Origin: Gordonia polyisoprenivorans
Lineage (GTDB): Bacteria > Actinomycetota > Actinomycetes > Mycobacteriales > Mycobacteriaceae
Length of the DNA: 64,000 bases
NCBI RefSeq assembly: GCF_017654315.1
Contig: NZ_CP072203.1
Span: forward strand, 5,580,001 to 5,644,000
Direction: 5' to 3'
The translations under genes and the position numbers were made by a program. This document shows positions 48,210-57,012 of the stretch, in pieces. Under the pieces are notes generated by a model, which saw only the letters and a list, made by a program, of their open reading frames with translations, was not told the DNA's origin and made no database searches. Position 1 is the stretch's first letter. The number at the start of each line of letters is the position of its first letter.

Positions 48210-48575
48210 CGCCACCCACCCGATGGTCGAGCGCTTGCATCACCCGACGTTCGCTCCGTCCCCCGATGGTCGAGCGCTTCCACCGCCGATGCTCGCCCCT
48301 TCCCCCGATGGTCGAGGTGCGAGCCGCGTGCGGCGAGCCTCGAGACCGCCTGCGCCGGTGCTGGTTCGGCTCGCGGGTGGTGCGGACACCGTCGGCGAGA
48401 GGCGTCTCGAGGCTCGTCGCTATCGCTCCTCGGCACCTCGACCATCGGATGCAAGAGTCCGGAGTAGAACGACGGCGCATTCCCTGACCGACGTTCGGCC
48501 CTTCCCCGATGCTCGACCGTTCCTTCCCGGTGGTCGAGGTGCGAGCCGCGTGCGGCGAGCCTCGAGACCCTGGTG
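48210..48575. repeat. Complex REP-like repeat cluster
   Basis: A 575-base gap between the Rid gene and the DUF222/HNH gene holds several interleaved repeats. A 38-bp unit beginning GGTCGAGGTGCGAGCCGC and ending CTCGAGACC is present identically at 48310-48347 and 48532-48569. A related inverted half copy spans 48404-48447 (GTCTCGAGGCTCG ... CACCTCGACC). CGATGGTCGAGCGCTT recurs at 48221-48236 and 48264-48279. The ends are palindromic, so they can fold as hairpins. No ORF of note is inside. Similar elements lie near DUF222 genes in related genomes (memory, not checked). Confidence 0.8.
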
Positions 48576-48732
48576 AGATGACAAGTATCGCAACCACATC
48601 GGCGCCCAATCGACGCGCTCGAAAATAGTTGTCCACAGATTTCTCCGGTCTGGCGTTCGTCGGGCAGGTTTTGTCGGTACCCCTTCGTACACTTGTTCTC
48701 ATCAAGTCCGATCGCGGGAGGGGAGGTACCTG

Positions 48733-50313
48733 GTGTCGACGACGTTGACGTTCACCGATCCGGATGCCGACGCTGCCGCGATCACAGCCATGACACGGGA
48801 TGAGCTCACCGAGACCGGCCCGGACCTGCTCCGCCAGTCCCGCAAATACGAGGCCCGGACAGTCCTGGCCGCTGCCGCGTTGGCGGAGCGGGTGTTTCGT
48901 GAGCATCTGGCGGGGCGGCCTGAGACCGGTGTGTGGGGGTCGGTGGTCGAACATGCCGAGAGACTCGGCCGGGCCGAGGTGTCGTTGCAGTTCAAGGTCT
49001 CCCGCAGCAAAGCCGGGAGTTGGATAGCGCTGGCGGACCTGTTGGAGAAGTTCCCCCTGATCCGCGCCGCCTACCTGAACGGGGAACTCTCCACCAACCG
49101 GGCTTCGATCATGGCGCGCGCCGCCCAACGCGGCAAGGACATCGACACCGACGGTGTCAGCACCGACAGCACCGACTGCGGTGACAACGAGGAGATGTCG
49201 TTCGAGGAGATCGTCCTGGACTACGGGTCCCGGGCCACCACCGACCCGGTGCTGTCCCAACAGCTTGACGCTGCACTGATTTCGATGAACCCCGACAGCG
49301 CGATCGAGGACCGCGACACCATCACCGACCTGGCGGGAAACGTCACCATCACCCCCGACGTTGCCGGGCACTCCGCTCTGGATGCGGTCGTTCCCGCGCA
49401 TTACGGGGTGTTCCTCACCACCCAGATCAACGCCCTCATCGACGAACGGACCTGCCGCAAAGACCCGCGCCGCGTGGGATCGCTTCGCGTGATCGCACTC
49501 GGGGAGATCACCGGCGTCCCCGGAGCGCACCTCGACTGCCAATGCGGTCTGGAGACCTGCGCGAAAGGCGGTGCTGCCCGGAACGGGTCGGCGGAAACAC
49601 CCGCCGACGCTGCCGATGCGGCAGCGTGGGATGACCTGCTACCCGAACCTATCGACGCCGACGCTCCCGACGTCGAGTTGGTGGAGCCGGTCGCCGAACC
49701 CGACGTCCCCGACCCGATGAACCCACCGACGCCGGATGAGGTGCCGGTGGCGTTCGGACGGGCCCTGGTCGTGCCGAGTGCGCCCGTGTTGACGGTGGTC
49801 ACTGATCCCGACGGTGTGCTCGTACCCCGGTTGCAGGGATACGGGCCCATCGACCCCGACTACGCCACCACCCTCGCCGAGATAGCGAAAACCATCCACT
49901 ACCCCGAATCCGTGCGTACGACTGGACCACTCATCCCGCAGATCGCCGACCGACCCCAAGCACCACCGGCAGATCCGACCGGACACGGCGGTCACACCGT
50001 GCCACCCCCTGGGGCATTGACCTATGCACCCAGCGCGAAGTTGCGCGCTGAGGTGCTGGCCAACGACGCCTGGTGCCGGTTTCCGTACTGCGCGATGCCG
50101 TCACACCGGTGCGACCTTGATCATTGGCGACCGTTCAACCACGCCGACCCCGAGGCCGGAGGCTGGACGGTGCTCGGTGACCTCATCCCACTGTGTCGAG
50201 CCGATCACCAACGCAAACACCTCGCAGAGTGGGTACCGACGCTCTACACCGACCGGCGGGTGGAGTGGCGGAACCGGCACACAGGGCAGATCATCGTCAC
50301 CTACCCGCGGTGA
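48733..50313 (+). CDS. DUF222 / HNH endonuclease (13E12 repeat family)
   Basis: 526 residues. The N-terminal DUF222 domain (about 1-350) has YEARTVLAAAALAERVF, GELSTNRASIMARAA and FLTTQINALIDERTCRKDPRRVGSLR. A Pro/Asp-rich linker with PDVELVEPVAEPDVPDP follows, then a C-terminal HNH nuclease fold with WCRFPYCAMPSHRCDLDHW, FNHADPEAGG and LCRADHQRKH (His-Asn-His residues). Such genes are multi-copy in mycolata and are thought to be mobile, as with the 13E12 repeats of M. tuberculosis. GTG start with GGGAGG upstream. It is just downstream of the REP cluster and upstream of tRNA-Sec. Confidence 0.88.
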   Translation: MSTTLTFTDPDADAAAITAMTRDELTETGPDLLRQSRKYEARTVLAAAALAERVFREHLAGRPETGVWGSVVEHAERLGRAEVSLQFKVSRSKAGSWIALADLLEKFPLIRAAYLNGELSTNRASIMARAAQRGKDIDTDGVSTDSTDCGDNEEMSFEEIVLDYGSRATTDPVLSQQLDAALISMNPDSAIEDRDTITDLAGNVTITPDVAGHSALDAVVPAHYGVFLTTQINALIDERTCRKDPRRVGSLRVIALGEITGVPGAHLDCQCGLETCAKGGAARNGSAETPADAADAAAWDDLLPEPIDADAPDVELVEPVAEPDVPDPMNPPTPDEVPVAFGRALVVPSAPVLTVVTDPDGVLVPRLQGYGPIDPDYATTLAEIAKTIHYPESVRTTGPLIPQIADRPQAPPADPTGHGGHTVPPPGALTYAPSAKLRAEVLANDAWCRFPYCAMPSHRCDLDHWRPFNHADPEAGGWTVLGDLIPLCRADHQRKHLAEWVPTLYTDRRVEWRNRHTGQIIVTYPR

Positions 50314-50417
50314 CTCCCGGTTCGCCCCGCCCTTCCCGCCCTACCCTTCCCGCCCAGCGTGCATGGTGATCTAGGTTGGTTACACCGGCATCCGAATCGG
50401 CGGCTGCCGGACGGCAC

Positions 50418-50510
50418 GGAGGCGTATGGGTTCCTGGTGGGCCCCCCGGTCTTCAAAACCGGTGAGATCGAGTATCTCGGTCTGGCGGGTTCGATTCCCG
50501 TCCGCCTCCG
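50418..50510 (+). tRNA. selC: tRNA-Sec (UCA anticodon)
   Basis: A 93-nt RNA with selenocysteine tRNA hallmarks: extended acceptor arm (GGAGGCG at 50418-50424 with CGCCTCC at 50503-50509; the eighth pair is a U-C mismatch), six-bp D stem (GGGUUC/GGGCCC), anticodon loop CUUCAAA with UCA at 50453-50455, a long variable arm (GAGAU/AUCUC, 50464-50478), and a T arm GCGGGUUCGAUUCCCGU. Discriminator is G, and CCA is not encoded (the sequence reads CCG). It lies directly upstream of selA. Sequence alone cannot show that it is charged. Confidence 0.97.
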
Positions 50511-50564
50511 CCGTGCCGACCGAACGACCGCGCCGACCGAACGACCGGACTCGAGGAGGTGTCC

Positions 50565-51902
50565 ATGGGATCGCCCGATCCTCGTCGACACATCCCGCGT
50601 ACCGACCATCTACTCGCCGACCCGGACATTGCGCAGGATCGAACTCGTCTGGGCGACAAGGTTGTTCGCGAGGCCATTCGTGAAGCACAGGACGCTGCAC
50701 GCCGCGGCGAGATCGCACCCACGGATGTTGCCGGTTCACTCATCGAGTCCCTGCGCCGACGTCGCCCGTCGAGCGCACGGCCTGTCCTCAACGCCACCGG
50801 CGTCATCGTGCACACCAACCTCGGGCGCGCGCCGCTATCGGCCGCGGCCCGGGAGGCGGTGGCGGCATCCGCCGGGTACGTCGACGTCGAACTCGATCTG
50901 GCCACCGGCGCCAGATCACGACGCGGCACCGCCACCCGCGAGGCCCTGCTGCGCGCCTGCCCGGCGGCCGGCGACGCCCTCGTCGTCAACAACGGGGCCG
51001 CCGCACTGGTCCTGACAACCACCGCGCTCGCGATCGGACGTGAGGTGGTGATGAGCCGCGGCGAGATGATCGAGATCGGCGCGGGATTCCGGCTCACCGA
51101 CCTGATGGCGTCCACCGGCGCGCGCCTACGCGAGATCGGCACCACCAATCGCACCCACGCGCACGACTACCTCGACGCCATCGGCCCCGACACCGGCTGC
51201 GTGCTCAAGGTGCATCCGAGCAACTTCCGGGTCGAGGGATTCACCAGCGAGGTGAGCCTGCCGAATCTGCACGAGATCTGCGCCGAGCGCGGCGTCCCGC
51301 TGGTCGCCGACCTCGGCTCCGGACTCCTGCACCCCGATCCCCTGCTACCCGACGAACCCGACGCGACCTCGGCGCTACGGGCCGGCGCCGATCTCGTGAT
51401 AGCCAGCGGCGACAAACTTCTCGGTGGCCCGCAGGCCGGCATCATGCTCGGTGACGCCGACCTCATCACCCGACTCTCCAGACATCCCCTGGCGCGGGCG
51501 GTCCGAACCGACAAGCTCACCCTCGCCGCCCTCGAGGCCACCCTCGACGGGCCGACCCCGCCCGTCACCACCGCACTGCACGCCGATCCCGACGACCTCC
51601 GCCGCCGCGCCGAACACCTTGCGGCGCAACTCGACGCACCCGTCGTAGCCCACGACGGTCGGGTTGGCGGGGGTGGCGCCCCCGGTGTCGCGCTACCAGG
51701 TTGGGCGATCCGGCTACCCGAACACCTCGCATTCCACCTGCGGACCGGCGACCCGGCGGTGCTGCCCCGTGTGCACGACGGTGCCTGTCTGATCGACTTG
51801 CGGTGTATTCCCGAGGCCGACGACGACGCCATCCTCACCGCCGTCCGCTCGGCCGTGCATGCCACCACCACCCGCGCGGCCGATACCGACGGAAACATCT
51901 AG
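50565..51902 (+). CDS. selA: L-seryl-tRNA(Sec) selenium transferase SelA
   Basis: 445-residue PLP enzyme that converts seryl-tRNA(Sec) into selenocysteyl-tRNA(Sec) with selenophosphate. It has RPVLNATGVIVHTNLGRAPLS near 75, PLP-domain motifs VVNNGAAALVL, VPLVADLGSGLL and the Schiff-base Lys in ASGDKLLGGPQAG (about 285), and VALPGWAIRLPEHLAFHLR toward the end. ATG 50565 has GAGGAGG upstream; GTG 50559 is possible. It starts 55 bases after tRNA-Sec and is followed closely by selB (nine bases). Confidence 0.97.
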   Translation: MGSPDPRRHIPRTDHLLADPDIAQDRTRLGDKVVREAIREAQDAARRGEIAPTDVAGSLIESLRRRRPSSARPVLNATGVIVHTNLGRAPLSAAAREAVAASAGYVDVELDLATGARSRRGTATREALLRACPAAGDALVVNNGAAALVLTTTALAIGREVVMSRGEMIEIGAGFRLTDLMASTGARLREIGTTNRTHAHDYLDAIGPDTGCVLKVHPSNFRVEGFTSEVSLPNLHEICAERGVPLVADLGSGLLHPDPLLPDEPDATSALRAGADLVIASGDKLLGGPQAGIMLGDADLITRLSRHPLARAVRTDKLTLAALEATLDGPTPPVTTALHADPDDLRRRAEHLAAQLDAPVVAHDGRVGGGGAPGVALPGWAIRLPEHLAFHLRTGDPAVLPRVHDGACLIDLRCIPEADDDAILTAVRSAVHATTTRAADTDGNI

Positions 51903-51911
51903 GCCACACAG

Positions 51912-53714
51912 GTGTTCGTCGTCGCCACCGCCGGTCACGTCGACCACGGCAAGAGCACACTGGTCCGGACGCTCACCGGGATCGAACCCGACCGATGGGC
52001 CGAGGAACGCCGCCGAGGTCTGACCATCGACCTCGGATTCGCCTGGACCACAATGTCTTCCGGTCGTAACGTCGCATTCGTCGACGTCCCCGGCCACGAG
52101 CGTTTCCTGGGTAACATGCTCGCCGGCCTCGGTCCCGCGCCGGTCGTGCTGTTCGTCGTGGCCGCCGACGCGGGCTGGCAGGCGCAATCCGACGACCATC
52201 GCGATGCGATCGCCGCACTCGGCATCACCCGAGGTCTGGTCGTGCTCACCAGGTCGGATCTCGCTGCGCCCGAACGGATCACACAAAGCCTGGCCGAGAC
52301 GCGCGCCGGACTCGCCGACACCGGACTCGCCGACGCGCCCGCGGTGATCGTCTCGGCCGTGCGGGGCACCGGGCTGACCGAACTGCGCGCCGCACTCGAC
52401 GAGATTCTCGCCATGTCACCAGCAGCACCGACCGATACCCCGATCCGGTTGTGGATCGACCGGTCGTTCACCGTCTCCGGCGCAGGCACCGTGGTCACCG
52501 GAACGCTCTCTGCGGGGACCGTGACGGTCGGCGACACCCTCGATCTCCTGACAGCGCACCGCATCCGACGCGTCACCGTTCGCACCGTCCACAGCGAGGA
52601 ACAGCCCCTGCCCCGCATCGGGCCGGTCAGTCGGGTCGCACTGAATCTCCGCGGCATCGATTCCGAGGAGATCACCCGCGGCGACGTCCTCCTCTCCCCC
52701 GACACCTGGCGGCGCACCGACGTCGTCGACGTCCGACGCGTCAGCGGTGACGAGTTCACTGATGCACCAACACATCTCACCGCCCACATCGGCAGCGCCG
52801 CATTGCCGGTACGGTTGCGCCCGCTCGGCACCGACCACGGGCGTCTCACCCTCGACCGGCCACTCCCGTTGATCGTCGGTGACCGGATCGTGTTGCGCGA
52901 CCCGGGAACCCGCATCGTCGGCGGCGGACAGGTCGTCGACGCCGAGCCGCCACCGCTGAGCCGCCGCGGTGACGCCGCCCGGCGCGCCGCGAGCCTCGCG
53001 GCCCGACGACCGACCGATGACCTGCGTTCCGAGGTCACCCGACGCGGCTCGGTCACCGTCGCCCACCTGCGCCGACTCGGCCTGCTCGATCCGGTCGCGG
53101 AACCGGGCACACCACCCGAGGGTGTGCTCGTCGTCGGTGACCGCTGGATCGATGCCGACGACCTCGCCGCCCGCGCACGCCGACTGCGCGAAGCGGTGCA
53201 GGCGCTGCACCGCGAGGACCCGCTGGCTGCGGGGGTCTCCCGCGCCGCGGCGCCGGATCTGCTCGGCCTGCCCGACGACGCCGCACTCCTCGACGCGGTG
53301 ATCTCCGCGGCGGGCGTCGAGACGACACACGGCTATCTGGCGATGCCCGACCGGAGCACCGATCTCGGCCCCGCCGAGCCGGCGATCACGGCCGTCGAAC
53401 GACGCCTCGCCGACGATCCGTTCGCCGCACCCGAGGCCGACGACCTCGCCGCGCTCGCCCTCGGCGACCGCGAACTCGCCGCCGCGGAACGTACGGGCCG
53501 CCTGCTGCGCCTCGGATCGGGTGTGGTGCTCGCGCCGACCGCACCCGCCCTGGCCATGCGCAGCCTGGCACGACTGCCGCAGCCGTTCACCACCAGCGAG
53601 GCCCGTCAGGCGCTGCACACCACGCGCCGCGTGGTGATACCGCTGCTCGAACACCTCGACGCGCGCGGCTGGACCCGTCGTCTCGACGCCGGCCACCGTG
53701 AGGTGATCCGGTGA
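51912..53714 (+). CDS. selB: Selenocysteine-specific elongation factor SelB
   Basis: 600-residue GTPase that brings Sec-tRNA to UGA codons marked by a SECIS element. The G domain has ATAGHVDHGKSTLVRTL (about 5-21), DVPGHERFLGNML and TRSD. The EF-Tu-like domains 2 and 3 follow with RLWIDRSFTVSGAGTVVTGTL and GDRIVLRDPGTRIVGG. The C-terminal part (about 350-600) folds into winged helices that bind the SECIS hairpin (QPFTTSEARQALHTTRRVVIPLLEHL). GTG start. It completes the tRNA-selA-selB unit. Confidence 0.97.
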   Translation: MFVVATAGHVDHGKSTLVRTLTGIEPDRWAEERRRGLTIDLGFAWTTMSSGRNVAFVDVPGHERFLGNMLAGLGPAPVVLFVVAADAGWQAQSDDHRDAIAALGITRGLVVLTRSDLAAPERITQSLAETRAGLADTGLADAPAVIVSAVRGTGLTELRAALDEILAMSPAAPTDTPIRLWIDRSFTVSGAGTVVTGTLSAGTVTVGDTLDLLTAHRIRRVTVRTVHSEEQPLPRIGPVSRVALNLRGIDSEEITRGDVLLSPDTWRRTDVVDVRRVSGDEFTDAPTHLTAHIGSAALPVRLRPLGTDHGRLTLDRPLPLIVGDRIVLRDPGTRIVGGGQVVDAEPPPLSRRGDAARRAASLAARRPTDDLRSEVTRRGSVTVAHLRRLGLLDPVAEPGTPPEGVLVVGDRWIDADDLAARARRLREAVQALHREDPLAAGVSRAAAPDLLGLPDDAALLDAVISAAGVETTHGYLAMPDRSTDLGPAEPAITAVERRLADDPFAAPEADDLAALALGDRELAAAERTGRLLRLGSGVVLAPTAPALAMRSLARLPQPFTTSEARQALHTTRRVVIPLLEHLDARGWTRRLDAGHREVIR

Positions 53715-53751
53715 CCTCCGACATGTCCGCAACCACCGCGAGGCGCGCCGA

Positions 53752-53782
53752 TTCTGTCGGACCCCGGTTCTGTCGGACCCCG
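53752..53782 (+). repeat. Tandem TTCTGTCGGACCCCG
   Basis: The 15-base TTCTGTCGGACCCCG is repeated at 53752-53766 and 53768-53782 (16-bp period) in the short selB-radA gap. It lies 18 bases before the radA start, in the leader region. Confidence 0.6.
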
Positions 53783-53799
53783 CCCGTAGGCTGACCTCC

Positions 53800-55185
53800 G
53801 TGGCAAAACCGAAGTCGAGCTTCCGCTGCAGCGAGTGCGGTCATCAGGTCCCCAAATGGGTGGGACGCTGCGCCGAATGCAACGCCTGGGGCACCTTCGA
53901 CGAGGTCACCACCATCAGTGCACCCGGCGGGGCCACCACGACGGTCACCCCGACCAGCCCGGCCGTACCCATCACCGCCGTCGATGCCGCCACATCAACG
54001 GCGATCCCCACCGGAATCGACGAGTTCGACCGCGTCCTCGGGCGCGGGGTGGTGCCCGGCTCGGTGATCCTGCTCGCCGGTGAGCCGGGTGTCGGCAAGT
54101 CCACGCTGCTGCTCGAAACCGTCAAGCACTGGGCGGCCAGTGGCCGTCGAGCGCTCTACATCACCGGCGAAGAATCCGCCGGACAGGTGCGCATGCGCGC
54201 CGAACGGACCGACGCGGTGCACGAGAACATCTACCTCGCCGCCGAATCCGACCTCGCCACCATCCTCGGCCACGTCGACGACGTTGCCCCGTCCCTGGTC
54301 ATCGTCGACTCGGTACAGACCGTGGTGGCCACCGGCACCGACGGCGTGACCGGCGGTGTCACCCAGATCCGCGCGGTCACCACGGCCCTGGTGTCGCTGG
54401 CCAAGAATCGCGGTGTCGCGATCATCCTGGTCGGCCACGTCACCAAGGACGGCGCCGTCGCGGGCCCGCGGTCGCTCGAGCACCTCGTCGACGTGGTCCT
54501 GTCGTTCGAGGGGGACCGGCACTCGTCGCTGCGGATGGTGCGCGGCATCAAGAACCGCTTCGGCGCCTCCGACGAGGTCGGATGCTTCGAACAACGTGAC
54601 GACGGCATTCATCAGGTCAGCGATCCCTCGGGAATCTTTGTCCACCAACACGATTCCGATGTCAACGGGTCGGCGACCCTGGTCACCATGGACGGCAAGC
54701 GGGCGCTCGCGGGCGAGATCCAGGCACTGACCACGACGACGAACATGGCCACCCCGCGCCGCGCGGTCTCCGGGCTCGACTCACCTCGCGTCGCGATGAT
54801 CCTCGCGGTCCTGCAGAGCACACTCGAGGTGCCCGTCCACGAACGTGAGGTGTACGCGGCGACCGTCGGCGGCATGCGCGTGACCGAACCCGCCGCCGAC
54901 CTCGCCATCGCGCTGGCGGTGTTCTCGTCGATGACCAAGCGACCAATCCCCCGGACCACCGCCGTCATCGGCGAGGTCGGGCTGGCCGGCGAGGTACGAC
55001 GCGTCTCCGCGGTGGCGCGCCGCGTCGGGGAGGCCAAAAGACTGGGATTCAAGCATGTACTGAACCCCACCGCCACCACCGAGAAGATCCCCGGCGGCAT
55101 CAAGGTCACCCGCGTCGCCACACTCGCCGAGGCGTCGGCGGCGGCATTCACGGCGACACTGCGCGTCGTCGACGCACCTTTTTGA
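53800..55185 (+). CDS. radA: DNA repair protein RadA (Sms)
   Basis: 461-residue RecA-like ATPase active in branch migration during recombination. N-terminal zinc ribbon FRCSECGHQVPKWVGRCAEC, Walker A GEPGVGKSTL (about 95), the RadA signature IKNRFGASDE (about 250), and a C-terminal Lon-type S5-like domain (LDSPRVAMILAVLQSTLEV, VGEAKRLGFKHVLNP). GTG start at 53800. In many actinobacteria radA is next to disA; here two genes intervene. Confidence 0.97.
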   Translation: MAKPKSSFRCSECGHQVPKWVGRCAECNAWGTFDEVTTISAPGGATTTVTPTSPAVPITAVDAATSTAIPTGIDEFDRVLGRGVVPGSVILLAGEPGVGKSTLLLETVKHWAASGRRALYITGEESAGQVRMRAERTDAVHENIYLAAESDLATILGHVDDVAPSLVIVDSVQTVVATGTDGVTGGVTQIRAVTTALVSLAKNRGVAIILVGHVTKDGAVAGPRSLEHLVDVVLSFEGDRHSSLRMVRGIKNRFGASDEVGCFEQRDDGIHQVSDPSGIFVHQHDSDVNGSATLVTMDGKRALAGEIQALTTTTNMATPRRAVSGLDSPRVAMILAVLQSTLEVPVHEREVYAATVGGMRVTEPAADLAIALAVFSSMTKRPIPRTTAVIGEVGLAGEVRRVSAVARRVGEAKRLGFKHVLNPTATTEKIPGGIKVTRVATLAEASAAAFTATLRVVDAPF

Positions 55186-55206
55186 CAAATGCACCGAAAT
55201 GCACAT

Positions 55207-55226
55207 TGAGAATTGTCTGAGAATTG
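55207..55226 (+). promoter_or_regulatory. 11-bp-spaced TGAGAATTG repeat upstream of mycolyltransferase
   Basis: TGAGAATTG at 55207-55215 is repeated exactly at 55218-55226, an 11-bp period typical for tandem binding by a response regulator. The 199-bp region between radA and the mycolyltransferase gene is distinctly AT-richer than its surroundings and contains a TTGACA at about 55224-55229. Confidence 0.35.
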
Positions 55227-55384
55227 ACACCGAAAATGCCTGATCACCGGGTTACGTGCGGCAGTTTGGGCGTTTTGCCGGGTATGGACGAGTAACAAGA
55301 TAATAACAGTGCAGGTAGCGTGTCGAATCGTCACACCCTGTGATTTCGTGTCGCTCCATCCCTCTTCGTCGAAGTGAGTTGTGA

Positions 55385-56353
55385 ATGTCCTCGAGGCGAA
55401 TCGCGTCGGTTCTGCTGACCGCCCTGCTCACCGCCTGCGCCCTGCTCGCGGGCACGTCCACCGCGTCGGCATGGGGGCCGCCCGCCTCGCAGGTCCGCGG
55501 TTTCATCAACGCGACGATCAACAACTACGGCATGGATCATCCGGTGTGGGTGCGGGCGTGGCCGTCCCAGACCACCGCGCCGTCGAAGGCGCCGACCATC
55601 ATCTTCCTCGACGGCCTGCGCGCCACCAATGACTACAACGGGTGGGAACGCGAAACCAACGTCGCCTACCTGTCGCAGCGTGGCTACAACGTGGTCATGC
55701 CGATCGGTGGCCAGTCCTCGTTCTACGCCGACTGGAATGCCCCGAGCCCCACGGCCGGCCAGGTGCATCCGTACCGCTGGGAGACGGTACTCAAGAACAG
55801 CCTGCCGCAGTTCCTCGACGCCCACGGCTTCCACAACCGCACCCTCGTCGGGCTGTCGATGTCGGCGAGCCAGGCCGTGATGATCGGTAACGAGCGGCGC
55901 GACCTGTACTCGCGGGTGGTCTCGATGTCGGGGTTCATGAACATCGTCGCCACCGGAATGCAGACGATGATGCGTGGCGCCGCCTGGGATGCCGGGCACT
56001 ACGACCTCAACGACATGTGGGGCTGGTTCCCGAATCTGCAGGCATTCCAGCACTCCCCGACCGAGAACCTGCCGTCGATGAACGGCCTGCACCTATGGAT
56101 GTATGCGGGCACGGGCGTGTGGGGCGACCACCAGCCCCCGGGCGCCAACAACACCGACTTCTTCATCACCGGCCTCAACTCGACGGCGATCGAATCGGTT
56201 GCCGGCGAGCAGAGCCGCACCTTCGCCCTCGCCGCCCCGGCGTTCGGCGTCAAGCTGCGCACCGACTTCCCGCTGACCGGCACCCACGCCTGGGGCTACT
56301 GGCAGCAGGCGATCTGGAACATCTACAACGCGGGCTGGTTCAAGAACGGCTGA
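55385..56353 (+). CDS. Secreted mycolyltransferase (antigen 85 family)
   Basis: 322-residue exported alpha/beta-hydrolase. Signal peptide RRIASVLLTALLTACALLAG ends near TSTASAWGP. The Ag85-type segments are PTIIFLDGLRATNDYNGWE, VVMPIGGQSSFYADW, nucleophile Ser in VGLSMSASQAV (about 158), acid region NTDFFITGLN, and His in LTGTHAWGYWQQAI (about 301). It should transfer mycolates to trehalose or arabinogalactan in the outer envelope. Its presence is the best evidence that the organism makes mycolic acids. Confidence 0.93.
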   Translation: MSSRRIASVLLTALLTACALLAGTSTASAWGPPASQVRGFINATINNYGMDHPVWVRAWPSQTTAPSKAPTIIFLDGLRATNDYNGWERETNVAYLSQRGYNVVMPIGGQSSFYADWNAPSPTAGQVHPYRWETVLKNSLPQFLDAHGFHNRTLVGLSMSASQAVMIGNERRDLYSRVVSMSGFMNIVATGMQTMMRGAAWDAGHYDLNDMWGWFPNLQAFQHSPTENLPSMNGLHLWMYAGTGVWGDHQPPGANNTDFFITGLNSTAIESVAGEQSRTFALAAPAFGVKLRTDFPLTGTHAWGYWQQAIWNIYNAGWFKNG

Positions 56354-56365
56354 GCGGGCGCCCCG

Positions 56366-56938
56366 TCACGGCCTCGAGAGCCGCTGCTTGTACTCCTCGG
56401 ACATCTGGCTGCGCTCGACGTGGTCGGCGAAGTGCTCACGCGCGTTGATCGACACGAAAATCGAATGACCAACGGCGACCTGCCTTTCCGGATCACCGAT
56501 GTGACCGAGCGCCTCGACGTAGATCTTGCGTCGTTGACGGCCGAGCAACCGGGCGCTCATCTGCAGCCGCGAGCCGACCGGAACCGGCGCGAGGAAGTCC
56601 ACCTCGAGGTGCACGGTCACCGCCGACGGCCCGACGAGAAGCGGAGCGGTACCCATCACCTCGTCGAACGCGGTCGAGAGCACACCGCCGTGGATGACGC
56701 CGGGACCGCCTTCCATCCACGGTTCGACGTCCATCTCGGTCTCGACGGTGAAACCCTCCCCCGCCCGGACCACCAGATGCAGCCCGCGGGGCGCATCCTC
56801 GCCACATCCCAAGCACATCGGGTTGTGCATGCGGATGGGCTCACCCGGTCCGGCGGCCTTCGGATGACGCGTCACGGCCTCGAGGTCGGCGGGGACGACG
56901 AATCCACCGGGGCGATCGGAACGAGAGGGGGTGCTCAC
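56366..56938 (-). CDS. PaaI-like hotdog thioesterase
   Basis: 190-residue single hotdog domain. RMHNPMCLGCGEDAPRGLHL resembles the THEM4/PaaI-type entry; GGPGVIHGGVLSTAFDEVMG contains the HGG motif of the active site, followed by VDFLAPVPVGSRLQMSARL. It should hydrolyse acyl-CoA. It converges with the mycolyltransferase (gap of 12 bases). Confidence 0.9.
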   Translation of the reverse strand: MSTPSRSDRPGGFVVPADLEAVTRHPKAAGPGEPIRMHNPMCLGCGEDAPRGLHLVVRAGEGFTVETEMDVEPWMEGGPGVIHGGVLSTAFDEVMGTAPLLVGPSAVTVHLEVDFLAPVPVGSRLQMSARLLGRQRRKIYVEALGHIGDPERQVAVGHSIFVSINAREHFADHVERSQMSEEYKQRLSRP

Positions 56939-57012
56939 GTCCCGTTACCCTAGTCATGCCGATTCCCGCACGTGTCAGGTGATCGGACGCGATGACGCAC
57001 GAAGGGACAACG

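Noticed and set aside
48210..48575. CRISPR array
   Set aside because: Repeats are unevenly spaced, partly inverted and have no uniform spacers; no cas genes are nearby.
50359..51015. Open frame across the tRNA-Sec and selA start
   Set aside because: It overlaps a well-formed tRNA and runs in a different frame from SelA; it is a shadow.
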